Shown here one piece after another: positions 23,433 to 33,276 of a DNA stretch of 64,000 nucleotides (positions within the stretch are counted from its first letter, which is position 1; every line of letters begins with the position of its first letter). Made by a program: the position numbers and the translations under genes. Under the pieces are notes generated by a model. That model was not told where the DNA came from. It ran no database searches and worked only from the letters and a program-made list of their open reading frames with translations. The stretch comes from Gracilibacillus dipsosauri (GTDB lineage Bacteria > Bacillota > Bacilli > Bacillales > Amphibacillaceae): contig NZ_QGTD01000014.1 of the NCBI RefSeq assembly GCF_003176895.1, positions 31,474-95,473 on the forward strand, read 5' to 3'.

Positions 23433-26400
23433 TCAGCTAGTTGTTTCTTCTATTTCTAGGTTAAAGTTGTCAGCAGAATGAGTATCGTCCTCATCCTCGT
23501 CCTTTAACTCGATTTCTTGTTCATCACCTGAAAGCATTTTGACATCCATTCCTAAGCTTTGTAATTCCTTAATTAATACTTTAAATGACTCAGGAATTCC
23601 TGGCTCAGGGACATTTTCCCCTTTTACAATTGATTCGTATGTTTTCACACGACCAACGGTATCATCAGATTTGACAGTTAGAATTTCTTGTAAGGTATAT
23701 GCAGCACCATATGCTTCTAATGCCCATACCTCCATCTCACCAAAACGTTGTCCACCGAATTGTGCTTTACCACCTAGTGGTTGCTGTGTAACAAGGGAGT
23801 ATGGACCTGTTGAACGCGCATGTAGCTTATCGTCAACCATGTGTGCTAGCTTGATCATGTACATAACACCAACAGAAACACGATTATCAAAAGGCTCTCC
23901 TGTGCGGCCATCATAAAGAATCGTTTTGGCATCTCTTGAGAGTCCGGCTTCTTCAATCGTTTCCCATACATCTTCTTCACGAGCCCCATCAAATACTGGT
24001 GAAGCAACATGAATGCCTAGCTGTCTAGCGGCCATACCGAGATGAAGCTCGAGTACTTGCCCGATGTTCATACGTGACGGTACCCCTAATGGGTTTAACA
24101 TGATGTCAATCGGTGTTCCGTCTGGAAGGAATGGCATATCTTCTTCTGGAAGGATTTTAGAGATAACCCCTTTGTTCCCGTGACGACCAGCCATTTTATC
24201 CCCTTCATGGATTTTCCGTTTTTGAACGATATAAACACGAACTAATTGGTTTACACCTGGTGGTAATTCATCACCATCCGCACGATTAAAGATTTTTACA
24301 TCTAGTACAATTCCCCCTGCACCGTGTGGAACTCTTAATGATGTATCTCTTACTTCACGCGCCTTTTCACCAAAGATAGCATGTAATAAACGCTCCTCAG
24401 CAGATAATTCTGTCACCCCTTTAGGTGTTACCTTACCGACAAGCAAATCACCATCTTCTACTTCTGCACCTACACGTATAATTCCTCTTTCGTCAAGGTC
24501 ACGTAAGGCATCTTCCCCAACATTTGGAATATCACGTGTGATTTCTTCAGGTCCTAACTTCGTATCACGCGCTTCTGACTCGTACTCTTCGATATGAATA
24601 GAAGTATACACATCGTCTTTTACAAGTCGTTCGCTCATGATGATCGCATCTTCATAGTTATAACCTTCCCATGTCATAAACCCAACTAAAACATTTTGCC
24701 CTAATGCAAGTTCACCATCTTCCATAGAAGGTCCGTCCGCTAGAATTTCTCCTTTAGTAATACGATCACCTTTTTGAACAATTGGTCGTTGGTTATAGCA
24801 TGTTCCTTGGTTAGAACGAATGAATTTTTGTAGACGATAACGGTCTAAGTCACCTTCTACTTCTTTACCATCTATTTCAGAAATGCGGCGTATGAGAATT
24901 TCTTTTGCTTCTACTCTTTCTACAATACCTTCATGCCTACAAATCACAGCAGCTCCAGAGTCTTTACCTGATACATATTCCATACCTGTTCCAACGATCG
25001 GAGCTTTTGGTTGCATTAGAGGTACTGCTTGACGCTGCATGTTCGCACCCATTAACGCACGGTTAGAGTCATCATTTTCTAAGAACGGAATACATGCTGT
25101 CGCAGCTGAAACTACTTGTTTCGGCGATACGTCCATGTAATCGATCTTTTCACGCTTGACGATCGTGTTCTCCCCGCGGAAACGAGCAATTACTTCATCA
25201 TCCACGAATCTTCCTTCATCATCAAGCTCAGCATTAGCTTGTGCAACTACATAATTATCTTCTTCATCTGCAGTCAAATAGTCCATTTGATCGGTTACTT
25301 TTCCGGTTTCTGGATCAACACGACGGTATGGTGTTTCAATGAAACCAAATTTGTTCACCTTTGCATAAGAAGACAAGGAGTTGATTAGTCCAATGTTCGG
25401 TCCCTCAGGAGTCTCAATTGGACACATACGACCATAGTGTGAATAGTGAACGTCACGCACTTCAAAGCCGGCACGTTCTCTTGTTAAACCACCAGGGCCT
25501 AATGCAGATAAACGACGCTTGTGTGTTAATTCAGCTAATGGGTTCGTTTGGTCCATAAATTGTGAAAGCTGTGAACTACCAAAGAACTCCTTAATGGAGG
25601 CTATCACTGGGCGAATATTAATTAATTGCTGTGGAGTAATAGAAGAGGTGTCCTGAATAGACATTCTCTCACGTACCACACGCTCCATTCTAGATAAACC
25701 AATTCTAAATTGGTTTTGCAATAATTCCCCTACAGATCTTAGACGACGGTTACCTAAGTGGTCAATATCATCCGTATCGCCTACTTCATGTAAAATGTTG
25801 AAGAAATAACTGATAGCAGACAAAATATCACCTGGTGTAATATTTTTAATATTGCTATCTACATTGTTATTACCGATAACGGTTAGTGTTCTCTCACCTT
25901 CAGGATCTGTTGGATCGACAATCTTAATAGATTGTACATGAATTGGGTCTTCTAGGACTCCTTCGTGTGGTTCTAGAACCTTCTCACCAAAGCGGTTATC
26001 ATCAGAATCTAAGATTGGTAATATCTTATCTAATAAGCGTCTATCTAATTGATCACCCTTATTAGCAATAACCTCACCAGTTTCTGTATCCACAATCGGC
26101 TCTGCTAATATTTGATTGAACAAACGATTTTTAATGTGAAGCTTCTTATTTATTTTATATCTACCAACATGTGCTAGATCATATCTTTTTGGATCAAAGA
26201 ATCTAGAAACAAGGAGACTTTTGGCATTGTCGACAGTAGGTGGCTCCCCTGGTCTTAAACGCTCATAAATTTCTAGTAGCGCTTTTTCACTTGTTTCAGT
26301 ATTGTCTTTTTCTAATGTATTTCTTAAGTATTCATTTTCTCCTAGTAAATCGATAATCTCTTGATCATCTCCAAAACCTAATGCTCTTAAGAGTACCGTG

Positions 26401-26975
26401 ATTGGTAATTTTCTTGTTCGATCAATTCGAACATGTACGACATCCTTAGCATCTGTTTCAAATTCTAACCAAGCCCCTCTGTTCGGGATAACAGTAGCAG
26501 CATAGCCACGCTTTCCGTTTTTATCGACTTTGGCATTGTAATATACACTTGGTGAACGAACCAGTTGAGATACGATAACGCGTTCTGCCCCATTAATCAC
26601 AAATGTACCTGTATCTGTCATCAGTGGGAAATCACCCATAAACACTTCTTGTTCCTTCACTTCACCTGTTTCGTTATTTAATAAACGAACTTTCACTCGA
26701 AGAGGTGCGTTATATGTCACATCTCTTTCCTTCGATTCATCAACAGGATATTTCGGTTCTCCGAGGCTATAATCCACAAACTCTAAGGAAAGGTTGCCCG
26801 CAAAATCCTCAATTGGAGAAATGTCCTGGAACATTTCCTTTAACCCTTCATCCAAGAACCATTGATAGGACGCTGTTTGAATCTCGATTAAATTTGGTAA
26901 CTCTAATACCTCACTAATACGCGCATAACTTCTACGTTGGCGGTGTCGTCCGTATTGAACTAGTTGACCTGTCAA
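23433..26975 (-). CDS. rpoB: DNA-directed RNA polymerase beta subunit
   Basis: 1180-aa catalytic subunit. It begins [20 protein letters not shown], as in B. subtilis, using TTG at 26973-26975 with GAGGGG eight bases ahead; an upstream in-frame GTG would sit on the ribosome site. The rifampicin region reads [20 protein letters not shown] followed by [11 protein letters not shown], the susceptible-type sequence. The acidic C-terminal tail (about the last 35 residues) is variable among Bacilli. Confidence 0.99.
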   Translation of the reverse strand: MTGQLVQYGRHRQRRSYARISEVLELPNLIEIQTASYQWFLDEGLKEMFQDISPIEDFAGNLSLEFVDYSLGEPKYPVDESKERDVTYNAPLRVKVRLLNNETGEVKEQEVFMGDFPLMTDTGTFVINGAERVIVSQLVRSPSVYYNAKVDKNGKRGYAATVIPNRGAWLEFETDAKDVVHVRIDRTRKLPITVLLRALGFGDDQEIIDLLGENEYLRNTLEKDNTETSEKALLEIYERLRPGEPPTVDNAKSLLVSRFFDPKRYDLAHVGRYKINKKLHIKNRLFNQILAEPIVDTETGEVIANKGDQLDRRLLDKILPILDSDDNRFGEKVLEPHEGVLEDPIHVQSIKIVDPTDPEGERTLTVIGNNNVDSNIKNITPGDILSAISYFFNILHEVGDTDDIDHLGNRRLRSVGELLQNQFRIGLSRMERVVRERMSIQDTSSITPQQLINIRPVIASIKEFFGSSQLSQFMDQTNPLAELTHKRRLSALGPGGLTRERAGFEVRDVHYSHYGRMCPIETPEGPNIGLINSLSSYAKVNKFGFIETPYRRVDPETGKVTDQMDYLTADEEDNYVVAQANAELDDEGRFVDDEVIARFRGENTIVKREKIDYMDVSPKQVVSAATACIPFLENDDSNRALMGANMQRQAVPLMQPKAPIVGTGMEYVSGKDSGAAVICRHEGIVERVEAKEILIRRISEIDGKEVEGDLDRYRLQKFIRSNQGTCYNQRPIVQKGDRITKGEILADGPSMEDGELALGQNVLVGFMTWEGYNYEDAIIMSERLVKDDVYTSIHIEEYESEARDTKLGPEEITRDIPNVGEDALRDLDERGIIRVGAEVEDGDLLVGKVTPKGVTELSAEERLLHAIFGEKAREVRDTSLRVPHGAGGIVLDVKIFNRADGDELPPGVNQLVRVYIVQKRKIHEGDKMAGRHGNKGVISKILPEEDMPFLPDGTPIDIMLNPLGVPSRMNIGQVLELHLGMAARQLGIHVASPVFDGAREEDVWETIEEAGLSRDAKTILYDGRTGEPFDNRVSVGVMYMIKLAHMVDDKLHARSTGPYSLVTQQPLGGKAQFGGQRFGEMEVWALEAYGAAYTLQEILTVKSDDTVGRVKTYESIVKGENVPEPGIPESFKVLIKELQSLGMDVKMLSGDEQEIELKDEDEDDTHSADNFNLEIEETTS

Positions 26976-27539
26976 CTGATTCACCCCTCGATCATTAATA
27001 AAAGATAGTCACCATGTTAAAATGGCCATTAGAAAAACTTGACTCAGCATTTTCGTGACACGAAAACGAAAGTCTATGTTTCACTTATACTATAGTCCCA
27101 AGAGCTTAAATAACCAACCTATAGTATAAACGAAACCACACTTACCATTTATACTTTACTAACTATAGGTTATTTGACATTTCTCTATAGATCGTATAAT
27201 TTAGTAAGTGTTGCATTTCCGTTCGGGCATACACACCGAACAAACCTGTGGTAATTTGCTCACAAGTTATATATAGACACCTGCTAGTGAGCAGATGTTA
27301 TTCATTTGCTAAATGTTTCTGTGGAAAAATAATAAGGAATCTAATAAGATTGAGTAGAGAACTCTATTAGCTAATAAAATGCCATTATAGTTACGAATAA
27401 GATTACAAGTATGCTAAAACAGCGCATGTTAGATAGTTTTTCCAACATTTTTAAAAATATACATTAAAATTTATACTTGACAAGGGTTTCGTCCTATTGG
27501 CATTTTTCAATATTAACACAAGTGGATGGCAGAGTCAAC
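26976..27539 (-). other. Long structured 5' region of rpoB
   Basis: The roughly 560 bases between ybxB and rpoB hold no gene that I can support. They contain several inverted repeats. ACATCTGCT pairs with AGCAGGTGT around 27280-27300, GTTCGG pairs with CCGAAC around 27222-27242, and a large imperfect one (AAATAACC...CCTATAGT against AACTATAGGTTATTT) spans 27107-27171. The last encloses an inner AGTATAAA/TTTATACT pair. Several AT-rich -10-like boxes are present. It may be a leader RNA or a promoter region of rpoBC. Confidence 0.5.
27456..27483 (-). promoter_or_regulatory. Candidate rpoBC promoter behind ybxB
   Basis: On the minus strand TTGTCA (27478-27483) and TATATT (27456-27461) are separated by 16 bases, shortly after the ybxB stop. 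If used, the rpoB leader would be about 475 bases. The region is AT-rich, so chance matches are likely and confidence is limited. Confidence 0.4.
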
Positions 27540-28136
27540 TTATTTAGCACGAAATATAAAATATCCTTTTTTCTTTGCGACAACTTCAACCTCCGAAAAA
27601 AGTTCTTCTAGTTTCTTCTGAGCAGATGGAGCCCCCTGTTTTTTCTGAATAACGACAGATAATTCCCCACCATACAGCAATGCTTCCTTTGAATCTTCTA
27701 GCATTTGATGCACCACTTGTTTACCTGCGCGGATAGGCGGATTCGTCAAGATCGCAGCAAATTTCTTTTCTTTTATTTCACTAAATATATCACTTTCTAG
27801 AAAGCTTACATTTTTCACATCATTTTGCCGTGCATTTTCGTTTGCCAGTTCGAGAGCCCTTTGATTAATATCAACCCCAATGATATTTCGATCAGGGAAA
27901 TCCTTCGCGAGTGCGATACCGACCGGACCATACCCACAGCCTAAATCTAATATATCTCCATCAACAGCAGGAAGGGTAAAGGTATCGATTAAAAGTCTAG
28001 AGCCAAAATCGACCTCATTTTTCGAAAAAACACCGTTATCTGTTGTAAAGGTAAGAGAATACCCCCTTATTGGAAAAGTCCACGTCCTCCGATCACTCTC
28101 CACATCAGGGTTCTGAGAAAAATATTGATTAGTCAT
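27540..28136 (-). CDS. ybxB: Class I SAM-dependent methyltransferase, RsmC-like (YbxB)
   Basis: 198-aa methyltransferase. The SAM-binding motif DILDLGCGYGPVGIALAKDF and the catalytic TNPPIRAG (NPPx signature of N2-guanine methylases) are clear. The family is RsmC/RlmG-like, predicted to modify rRNA, but the exact target is not established. The ATG at 28134-28136 with AAAGGAG ahead is chosen; the longer reading adds 17 non-conserved residues. The position between rplL and rpoB is conserved in Bacilli. Confidence 0.9.
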   Translation of the reverse strand: MTNQYFSQNPDVESDRRTWTFPIRGYSLTFTTDNGVFSKNEVDFGSRLLIDTFTLPAVDGDILDLGCGYGPVGIALAKDFPDRNIIGVDINQRALELANENARQNDVKNVSFLESDIFSEIKEKKFAAILTNPPIRAGKQVVHQMLEDSKEALLYGGELSVVIQKKQGAPSAQKKLEELFSEVEVVAKKKGYFIFRAK

Positions 28137-28208
28137 GGCATAACTCCTTTCCATGCAAAAAAGGATTCGATCAAAAATCCAGCACATATTCTAAGCATAT
28201 CCTAACAC

Positions 28209-28237
28209 AAAAGCTCGCCATTATATAGCGAGCTTTT
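28209..28237 (-). terminator. Terminator behind rplL
   Basis: AAAAGCTCGC and GCGAGCTTTT form a 10-bp perfect stem with a 9-base loop, about 15 bases behind the rplL stop. The trailing TTTTGTGTT is only moderately T-rich, so it may act as a partial terminator reducing read-through into ybxB-rpoB. Confidence 0.7.
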
Positions 28238-28251
28238 GCGGTGTTCCTCTA

Positions 28252-28614
28252 TTATTTTAATTCTACAGTTGCGCCTGCTTCTTCAAGCTTAGCTTTCATT
28301 TCTTCTGCTTCTTCTTTTGCTACGCCTTCTTTGATTGCTCCAGGAGCGTTATCAACTAAGTCTTTTGCATCTTTAAGTCCAAGACCAGTGATTTCACGAA
28401 CAGCTTTAACCACTTTGATTTTAGAAGCTCCAGCATTTTCAAGAACTACATCAAATTCTGATTTTTCTTCAGCTGCTTCTCCACCAGCTGCACCTGCTAC
28501 AGCAACAGGAGCTGCTGCAGTTACACCAAATTCTTCTTCAATTGCTTTTACTAAATCATTTAACTCAAGAACAGACATTTCTTTGATTGCTTCAATAATT
28601 TGCTCTTTAGACAT
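28252..28614 (-). CDS. rplL: 50S ribosomal protein L7/L12
   Basis: 120-aa stalk protein, present in several copies per ribosome, that recruits translation factors. The N-terminal dimerisation part [20 protein letters not shown] is followed by an alanine-rich hinge and the C-terminal domain [20 protein letters not shown]. It follows rplJ by 65 bases. Confidence 0.98.
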   Translation of the reverse strand: MSKEQIIEAIKEMSVLELNDLVKAIEEEFGVTAAAPVAVAGAAGGEAAEEKSEFDVVLENAGASKIKVVKAVREITGLGLKDAKDLVDNAPGAIKEGVAKEEAEEMKAKLEEAGATVELK

Positions 28615-28679
28615 GTTTAATTCCTCCTAATTTTTTATTATTTATGAACATATCCGAATGTTTTTTATATACCAAAAAC

Positions 28680-29180
28680 TTAAGCGCCTTGCTCTTCTTT
28701 TTGCTCCGCAACAGCTTTTGTTGCATAAGCGAAGTTGCGTACTGGCGCTTGTAGAACGCTGAGTAGCATAGAAAGCATACCTTCGTAGTTTGGAAGGTCC
28801 GCAAGCTCCTTGATTTGCTCAAGGGAAGCGACAGATCCTTCTACAACGCCACCTTTAATTTCAAGTGCTTCATGCTCTTTTGCAAAGTTACTCAATACTT
28901 TTGCAGGAGCTACAACATCCTCTTTGCTAAAAGCAATAGCAGTTGGTCCCGCAAGGACATCTGTTAATTCATTTAACTCTGCCTCTTCTACTGCACGACG
29001 GGTCATTGTGTTTTTGTAAACCTTGAATTCTACACCAGCTTCACGTAATTGTGAACGTAATTCTGTTACTTCTGCTACATTTAATCCACGGTAGTCTACC
29101 AAAATAGTTGATTGGCTTTCTTTAAACTTGTCAGCAATTTCAGCAACCACCTGTTTTTTCTGCTCCAATACTTTTGACAT
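28680..29180 (-). CDS. rplJ: 50S ribosomal protein L10
   Basis: 166-aa stalk-base protein carrying L7/L12 dimers. [39 protein letters not shown] and the C-terminal helix for L12 binding are present. The ATG at 29178-29180 has GGAGGTGGAATC ahead and gives the B. subtilis length. It lies behind an L10-type leader RNA, the usual autoregulatory target of the L10-L12 complex. Confidence 0.98.
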   Translation of the reverse strand: MSKVLEQKKQVVAEIADKFKESQSTILVDYRGLNVAEVTELRSQLREAGVEFKVYKNTMTRRAVEEAELNELTDVLAGPTAIAFSKEDVVAPAKVLSNFAKEHEALEIKGGVVEGSVASLEQIKELADLPNYEGMLSMLLSVLQAPVRNFAYATKAVAEQKEEQGA

Positions 29181-29411
29181 GATTCCACCTCCTGTTTTGC
29201 GATCATTATACCGCACTTATAAAAGATAAATATCTTTTACCAAAGTAAAAACCCCCATGTAGACATGGAGGTTTTATGACTGTCATTTATTGAAAGAGCA
29301 TATGAAAACACACAAGCTCTTTACATTTATCCAGACACACCTCGGTAGGAAATTAAGCATAACGCACCTACTGTCTACGGTATAATGTATATATTTTGAT
29401 TAACTTAACCT
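29181..29411 (-). ncRNA. L10 leader (autoregulatory 5' region of rplJL)
   Basis: The roughly 230-base untranslated region between the promoter and rplJ has the arrangement of the L10 leader of Firmicutes: a complex folded region (with repeats such as AGAGCTTGTG...GAAAGAGC) followed by a terminator-like hairpin just ahead of rplJ. In B. subtilis, L10-L12 binding to this leader lowers expression. The assignment rests on position, length and the hairpin; I could not score it against the family model. Confidence 0.75.
29246..29275 (-). terminator. Attenuator hairpin in the L10 leader
   Basis: On the minus strand AAAACCTCCATG pairs with CATGGGGGTTTT (one G-T pair) around TCTA, followed by a short T-run. 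It ends about 65 bases ahead of the rplJ start codon. It is a typical rho-independent terminator placed within a leader, consistent with attenuation. Confidence 0.8.
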
Positions 29412-29417
29412 TTGTGA

Positions 29418-29446
29418 ATTATACAGTGTACAATTCTAAAAGTCAA
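29418..29446 (-). promoter_or_regulatory. Promoter of rplJL
   Basis: On the minus strand TTGACT (29441-29446) and TATAAT (29418-29423) are spaced 17 bases apart, immediately behind the rplA stop codon. Near-consensus sigma-A promoter feeding the L10 leader. Confidence 0.85.
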
Positions 29447-29453
29447 GAATAAA

Positions 29454-30149
29454 TTATTTCGCAAATGCTGATGAATCTACTTTGATACCAGGGCCCATTG
29501 TAGATGATACAGCAACGTTTCGTAGGTAAGTACCTTTTGCAGCTTGAGGCTTAGCTTTAACAATTGTTTCAGCTAATGCTTGGAAGTTCTCTACGAGCTT
29601 ATCTAAGTCGAAAGAAACCTTTCCAATTGGCACGTGGATATTTGATTGTTTATCTACGCGGTACTCTACTTTACCTGCTTTAATTTCTTGGACAGCTTTT
29701 TCTACTTCGAAGGTTACTGTACCTGTCTTAGGGTTTGGCATTAAGCCTTTTGGTCCTAATACACGACCTAGCTTACCTACCTCTGCCATCATGTCAGGAG
29801 TTGCAACGACTACATCAAAATCAAACCAACCTTGGTTAATTTTATTAATTAGGTCTTGTTCTCCTACATAATCTGCTCCAGCAGCTTCCGCTTCCTTCGC
29901 TTTATCCCCTTTAGCAAAAACTAAAACAGTTTGGCTTTTACCAGTACCATGTGGTAATACCATTGCTCCACGGATTTGTTGATCCGCTTTTTTCGGATCA
30001 ACCCCTAAACGAAATGCTACTTCCACTGTTTCATCAAACTTCGCAGTTGCTGTCTTTTTTACTAATTCTAAAGCTTCTTTTACTTCATATGCTTTTGTGT
30101 TATCAACAAGCTTTAAAGCTTCTTGTTGTTTCTTTGTTTTTTTAGCCAT
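29454..30149 (-). CDS. rplA: 50S ribosomal protein L1
   Basis: 231-aa L1-stalk protein involved in tRNA exit. It contains [39 protein letters not shown] and [20 protein letters not shown]. The ATG at 30147-30149 has GGAGGAAAATATA ahead; the longer reading is not conserved. It follows rplK by 132 bases, which include a hairpin. Confidence 0.98.
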   Translation of the reverse strand: MAKKTKKQQEALKLVDNTKAYEVKEALELVKKTATAKFDETVEVAFRLGVDPKKADQQIRGAMVLPHGTGKSQTVLVFAKGDKAKEAEAAGADYVGEQDLINKINQGWFDFDVVVATPDMMAEVGKLGRVLGPKGLMPNPKTGTVTFEVEKAVQEIKAGKVEYRVDKQSNIHVPIGKVSFDLDKLVENFQALAETIVKAKPQAAKGTYLRNVAVSSTMGPGIKVDSSAFAK

Positions 30150-30213
30150 TATATTTTCCTCCTTTGTGGTTTTAACGGTTATACCTCCCACTTCTATCAA
30201 AAGCTAAAACATA

Positions 30214-30267
30214 ACAAAGGTTGCGACATGAGGTATTCCTCTACTACCGCAACCCATTAGCCTTTGT
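30214..30267 (-). repeat. Nested hairpin in the rplK-rplA gap
   Basis: ACAAAGG (30214-30220) pairs with CCTTTGT (30261-30267), and inside it TTGCG (221-225) pairs with CGCAA (248-252) with an asymmetric bulge. No T-run follows in the transcript. Spacers of L11-L1 operons can carry an L1-binding site; whether this is one cannot be told from the sequence alone. Confidence 0.5.
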
Positions 30268-30281
30268 ACAACGCTGTGAGA

Positions 30282-30707
30282 TTAGTCCTCGATTACGATA
30301 CCCATACTACGTGCAGTACCTTCGACCATACGCATTGCAGCTTCAACATCAGCAGCATTTAAATCAGGCATTTTCAGTTCAGCGATTTCCTTCACTTTGT
30401 CGCGTTTAAGTGTTGCAACTTTATTGCGATTTGGCTCCCCTGAAGCAGTTTCAATACCTGCTGCTTTTTTAAGCAATACTGCTGCTGGTGGAGTTTTTGT
30501 AATAAATGTAAATGAACGGTCTTCAAAAACCGAAATTTCTACTGGAATGATCAAACCAGCTTGATCCTGTGTACGAGCATTAAACTCTTTACAAAATCCC
30601 ATGATATTAACACCCGCTTGACCTAATGCAGGTCCAACTGGTGGTGCTGGGTTCGCTTTTCCTGCTGGAATTTGAAGTTTAACAACTTTCTCTACTTTTT
30701 TAGCCAC
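30282..30707 (-). CDS. rplK: 50S ribosomal protein L11
   Basis: 141-aa protein of the GTPase-associated centre. [20 protein letters not shown] and [19 protein letters not shown] are diagnostic. The start is GTG (30705-30707) behind GGAGGTGTGTCTC, giving exactly the B. subtilis length; the longer open frame upstream runs through the promoter region. Confidence 0.98.
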   Translation of the reverse strand: MAKKVEKVVKLQIPAGKANPAPPVGPALGQAGVNIMGFCKEFNARTQDQAGLIIPVEISVFEDRSFTFITKTPPAAVLLKKAAGIETASGEPNRNKVATLKRDKVKEIAELKMPDLNAADVEAAMRMVEGTARSMGIVIED

Positions 30708-30810
30708 GAGACACACCTCCTTAAGTCCGTGATGTGGTAATAGGGTTTCACCCTCCCACTCTAATACATATGTTAAATAACCTTCTACTCGAGGCATAAA
30801 GAACATAAGA

Positions 30811-30839
30811 ATTTTAGCATTAATTAGCTTAAAATGCAA
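30811..30839 (-). promoter_or_regulatory. Promoter of rplKA
   Basis: On the minus strand TTGCAT (30834-30839) and TAAAAT (30811-30816) are separated by 17 bases, in the gap after nusG. This gives a leader of about 100 bases before rplK. Good sigma-A match. Confidence 0.7.
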
Positions 30840-30872
30840 GTACCTCTACCAATTAATTTAAATTCTAATTCC

Positions 30873-31409
30873 TTATGACATTTTTTTCACTTGTGAGAAA
30901 TCTAATTCTACTGGTGTTTCCCTTCCGAACATGTTGACATGTACTCGAACCTTTTGTTTATCTAAATCTATTTTTTCAATCGTTCCGGAGAAATTATTGA
31001 ACGGACCATCCACTACTTCTACCGTTTCTTTTAACTCAAAGTCTATTTCCGTTACAGGCTCTTGATAACCCATTCGCTTCAGAATTGTTTCCACTTCTTC
31101 TTCTAATAATGGGGTTGGTTTAGATCCAGAACCGGCCGAGCCAACAAATCCCGTTACACCTGGCGTGTTTCGGACCACATACCACGAATCGTCTGTCATC
31201 ACCATTTCAGCTAATACATAGCCAGGGAATACCTTTTTCTTTGCCACTTTCTTCTTACCATTCTTGATTTCTGTTTCTTCATCTTCGGGAACTAACACTC
31301 TGAAAATCTTGTCTTCCATCCCCATGGACTCTAGTCTTTTTTCTAAATTCGTTTTTACTTTATTCTCATATCCAGAATAAGTATGCACGACATACCATCT
31401 TTTTTCCAT
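30873..31409 (-). CDS. nusG: Transcription termination/antitermination protein NusG
   Basis: 178-aa factor with an NGN domain (MEKRWYVVHTYSGYENKVK, DDSWYVVRNTPGVTGFVGS) and a C-terminal KOW domain (VVDGPFNNFSGTIEKIDLD). It binds RNA polymerase and, through the KOW domain, S10 or other partners. The chosen ATG (31407-31409) matches homologues but lacks a good ribosome site. An ATG eight codons upstream (31431-31433) has GGGAGGG immediately before it, so the N-terminus is uncertain by eight residues. Confidence 0.95.
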   Translation of the reverse strand: MEKRWYVVHTYSGYENKVKTNLEKRLESMGMEDKIFRVLVPEDEETEIKNGKKKVAKKKVFPGYVLAEMVMTDDSWYVVRNTPGVTGFVGSAGSGSKPTPLLEEEVETILKRMGYQEPVTEIDFELKETVEVVDGPFNNFSGTIEKIDLDKQKVRVHVNMFGRETPVELDFSQVKKMS

Positions 31410-31498
31410 TTCTAGAGGGCGTTTTTCGCCCATCCCTCCCTTATTTATTAACTTGTCTTCTACGGCCGAATTCTAGTGATTTTGTTATTTGATTCCAT

Positions 31499-31522
31499 TT
31501 AAAAAACCCGTCACGCGGGTTC
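31499..31522 (-). terminator. Terminator between secE and nusG
   Basis: On the minus strand AACCCG pairs with CGGGTT around CGTGA, followed by four further T residues. It lies about 55 bases behind secE and 90 bases ahead of nusG. It may uncouple nusG from secE or act as a partial terminator. Confidence 0.65.
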
Positions 31523-31575
31523 TCTTTAAATATTTTAGACATATTTATAAATAGTATAACATATATAAATTCTAT

Positions 31576-31755
31576 TTATTCAAATAAAAGATTTAAAAGT
31601 TGCGTAATTCCAAGATCTATTAATGCAAAAAAGATTGTAACAAAAGCGACGGTAACAATTACGGTAATCGTATAACGGGTTAATTCGCGCCCTCTCGGCC
31701 AGGACACTTTTTTCATTTCTCTGGATACGTTCTTCAAAAAAGTTACAGGATTCAC
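31576..31755 (-). CDS. secE: Protein translocase subunit SecE
   Basis: 59-aa single-span subunit that clamps SecY. It contains FLKNVSREMKKVSWPRGREL followed by one membrane segment (about residues 30-52). The start is GTG (31753-31755) with GGAGGTACACATA ahead. A further upstream TTG lies within the ribosome site itself and would not be used. Length equals the B. subtilis protein. Confidence 0.95.
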   Translation of the reverse strand: MNPVTFLKNVSREMKKVSWPRGRELTRYTITVIVTVAFVTIFFALIDLGITQLLNLLFE

Positions 31756-31792
31756 TATGTGTACCTCCAAACTGTCTTCAATGCCAGTAAAA

Positions 31793-31939
31793 CTATTTCG
31801 TTTCCTTATGAATGGTATGTCTATTGCACTGCTTACAAAACTTTTTCACTTCTAATCGAACCGAATCTGTTGTGTTTTTCTCCGTACTATAATTTCTATT
31901 ATGACAAACCTCGCATGCAAGGACGACCTTTTTTCCCAT
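31793..31939 (-). CDS. rpmG: 50S ribosomal protein L33 (zinc-binding form)
   Basis: 48-aa protein. Cysteine pairs CEVC (residues 9-12) and CKQC (about 35-38) form a zinc ribbon; [20 protein letters not shown] is the family core. The ATG at 31937-31939 has AAAGGGTGAAAAAC ahead. The position directly upstream of secE is that of B. subtilis rpmGB. Confidence 0.95.
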   Translation of the reverse strand: MGKKVVLACEVCHNRNYSTEKNTTDSVRLEVKKFCKQCNRHTIHKETK

Positions 31940-32015
31940 GTTTTTCACCCTTTTTAATGTAGCATGGTTGAATAAGCCTGTCAACGACCTACTAAATAAT
32001 CCCCAGGTTTTTAGA

Positions 32016-32660
32016 TTAGGAGATATAAATATCGCTTTCTTCGAGGTATTTTTCTAATTTCCTCTTTACACGCTGAAGTGCATTATCAATTGATTTCGCA
32101 TGTCGATTTAATTCCGCTGAAATTTCCTGATAGGTTTTGCCCTCTAAATATAACAATAGGACATCTCGTTCTAATCTACTTAACAGCTCTGCTAGTTTTC
32201 CCTCCATATCACCATGCTTCTCTCGACTAATAATTAGTTCTTGTGGGTCTAAAGCAATCGTTGCTTCAAGAACATCTAACAAGGTGCGATCTGATTCCTC
32301 GTCATAGATAGGCTTGTCCAATGATATATACGAATTTAACGGCATATGCTTCTGTCTTGTTGCTGTCTTCACTGCTGTAATAATCTGTCTCGTAATGCAA
32401 AGCTCAGCAAACGCCCTAAAGGAAGATTGCTTATCCTGTTGAAAGTCCCGAATAGCCTTAAATAACCCAATCATACCTTCTTGTGTAATATCCTCATGAT
32501 CTGCTCCAACAAGAAAATAAGATTTAGCTTTAGCACGAACAAATGATTTATATTTTTGGATCAGAAAATCTAGTGCATATGTATTTCCACCCTGAATTAG
32601 CAAAATTAACTCATTATCGTCCAACAGTTGAAAATTTAGCTCGTTATTCTCTCTGCGCAT
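32016..32660 (-). CDS. sigH: RNA polymerase sigma-H factor
   Basis: 214-aa sigma factor that in Bacilli drives early-sporulation and transition-state genes. Region 2 shows [20 protein letters not shown] and [20 protein letters not shown], and region 4 shows [20 protein letters not shown] and the helix-turn-helix after it. The ribosome site AGGAGGAG is about 14 bases ahead of ATG, a rather long spacing. It lies between rae1 and rpmG as in B. subtilis. Confidence 0.97.
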   Translation of the reverse strand: MRRENNELNFQLLDDNELILLIQGGNTYALDFLIQKYKSFVRAKAKSYFLVGADHEDITQEGMIGLFKAIRDFQQDKQSSFRAFAELCITRQIITAVKTATRQKHMPLNSYISLDKPIYDEESDRTLLDVLEATIALDPQELIISREKHGDMEGKLAELLSRLERDVLLLYLEGKTYQEISAELNRHAKSIDNALQRVKRKLEKYLEESDIYIS

Positions 32661-32725
32661 GGTTATAATCAGGACTCCTCCTAGCTAATGCCAATATAGT
32701 TAAAGCAGACTAATATAATAGCAAT

Positions 32726-32755
32726 ATTATACAGGAAGCGCTTTATAACCGTCAA
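32726..32755 (-). promoter_or_regulatory. Promoter ahead of sigH
   Basis: On the minus strand TTGACG (32750-32755) and TATAAT (32726-32731) are spaced 18 bases apart, directly behind the rae1 stop codon. Strong sigma-A-type promoter. In B. subtilis sigH transcription is repressed by AbrB; no AbrB site can be read by eye. Confidence 0.8.
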
Positions 32756-32766
32756 CCAGTGTTTTT

Positions 32767-33276
32767 CTATTTATTACCACGTCGCCACCTTTCAAAAACT
32801 TGTAGGACATGGTCATTAAGAGGAATTTTACTCCTTATTTTCTTTTGTTGATGTATTTTAATATCTTGTTTGATTTCTTTTTGAATGTTTTGAATCTCTA
32901 TTTCTAGCTCTCTTGCCGACATACGAAATGCCCCTTGAGCAAAAATCATTCGTTGCTCCGTATAATCAGAGGTTGCGACAAATACTTTTGTTTTTACATT
33001 TTTCAGTTCCTTAATCAACCGTTCAATACATTGATCAGCTGTTTCATTTTCCTTCGTAAAAATAACCTCCACCTTATATTGTTCATGACGGTTTTCGAGT
33101 CCTCTAACCTCATAAGCATCAAATACAACAATGACTCTTCTCCTTCTGTAGGCTTGATATTCTGCCATTTTATCGATCAATAACAATCTAGCCTTATCGA
33201 GATCCTCCTCTCGTAAAGCCTTTAGCCCCTGCCACGCACCAATCATGTTGTAGCCATCGACTAATAAAATGTCCAT
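32767..33276 (-). CDS. rae1: Ribosome-associated endoribonuclease Rae1 (YacP, NYN domain)
   Basis: 169-aa NYN/PIN-like nuclease. The acidic active-site segments MDILLVDGYNMIGAW, VIVVFDAYEVRG and VFVATSDYTEQ are visible. In B. subtilis Rae1 enters the ribosomal A site and cleaves certain mRNAs. The start codon overlaps the rlmB stop by one base, so the pair is translationally coupled. Confidence 0.93.
   Translation of the reverse strand: MDILLVDGYNMIGAWQGLKALREEDLDKARLLLIDKMAEYQAYRRRRVIVVFDAYEVRGLENRHEQYKVEVIFTKENETADQCIERLIKELKNVKTKVFVATSDYTEQRMIFAQGAFRMSARELEIEIQNIQKEIKQDIKIHQQKKIRSKIPLNDHVLQVFERWRRGNK

Noticed and set aside
24900..26000. Rifampicin-resistance change in rpoB
   Set aside because: The resistance-determining segment has the susceptible-type residues throughout.
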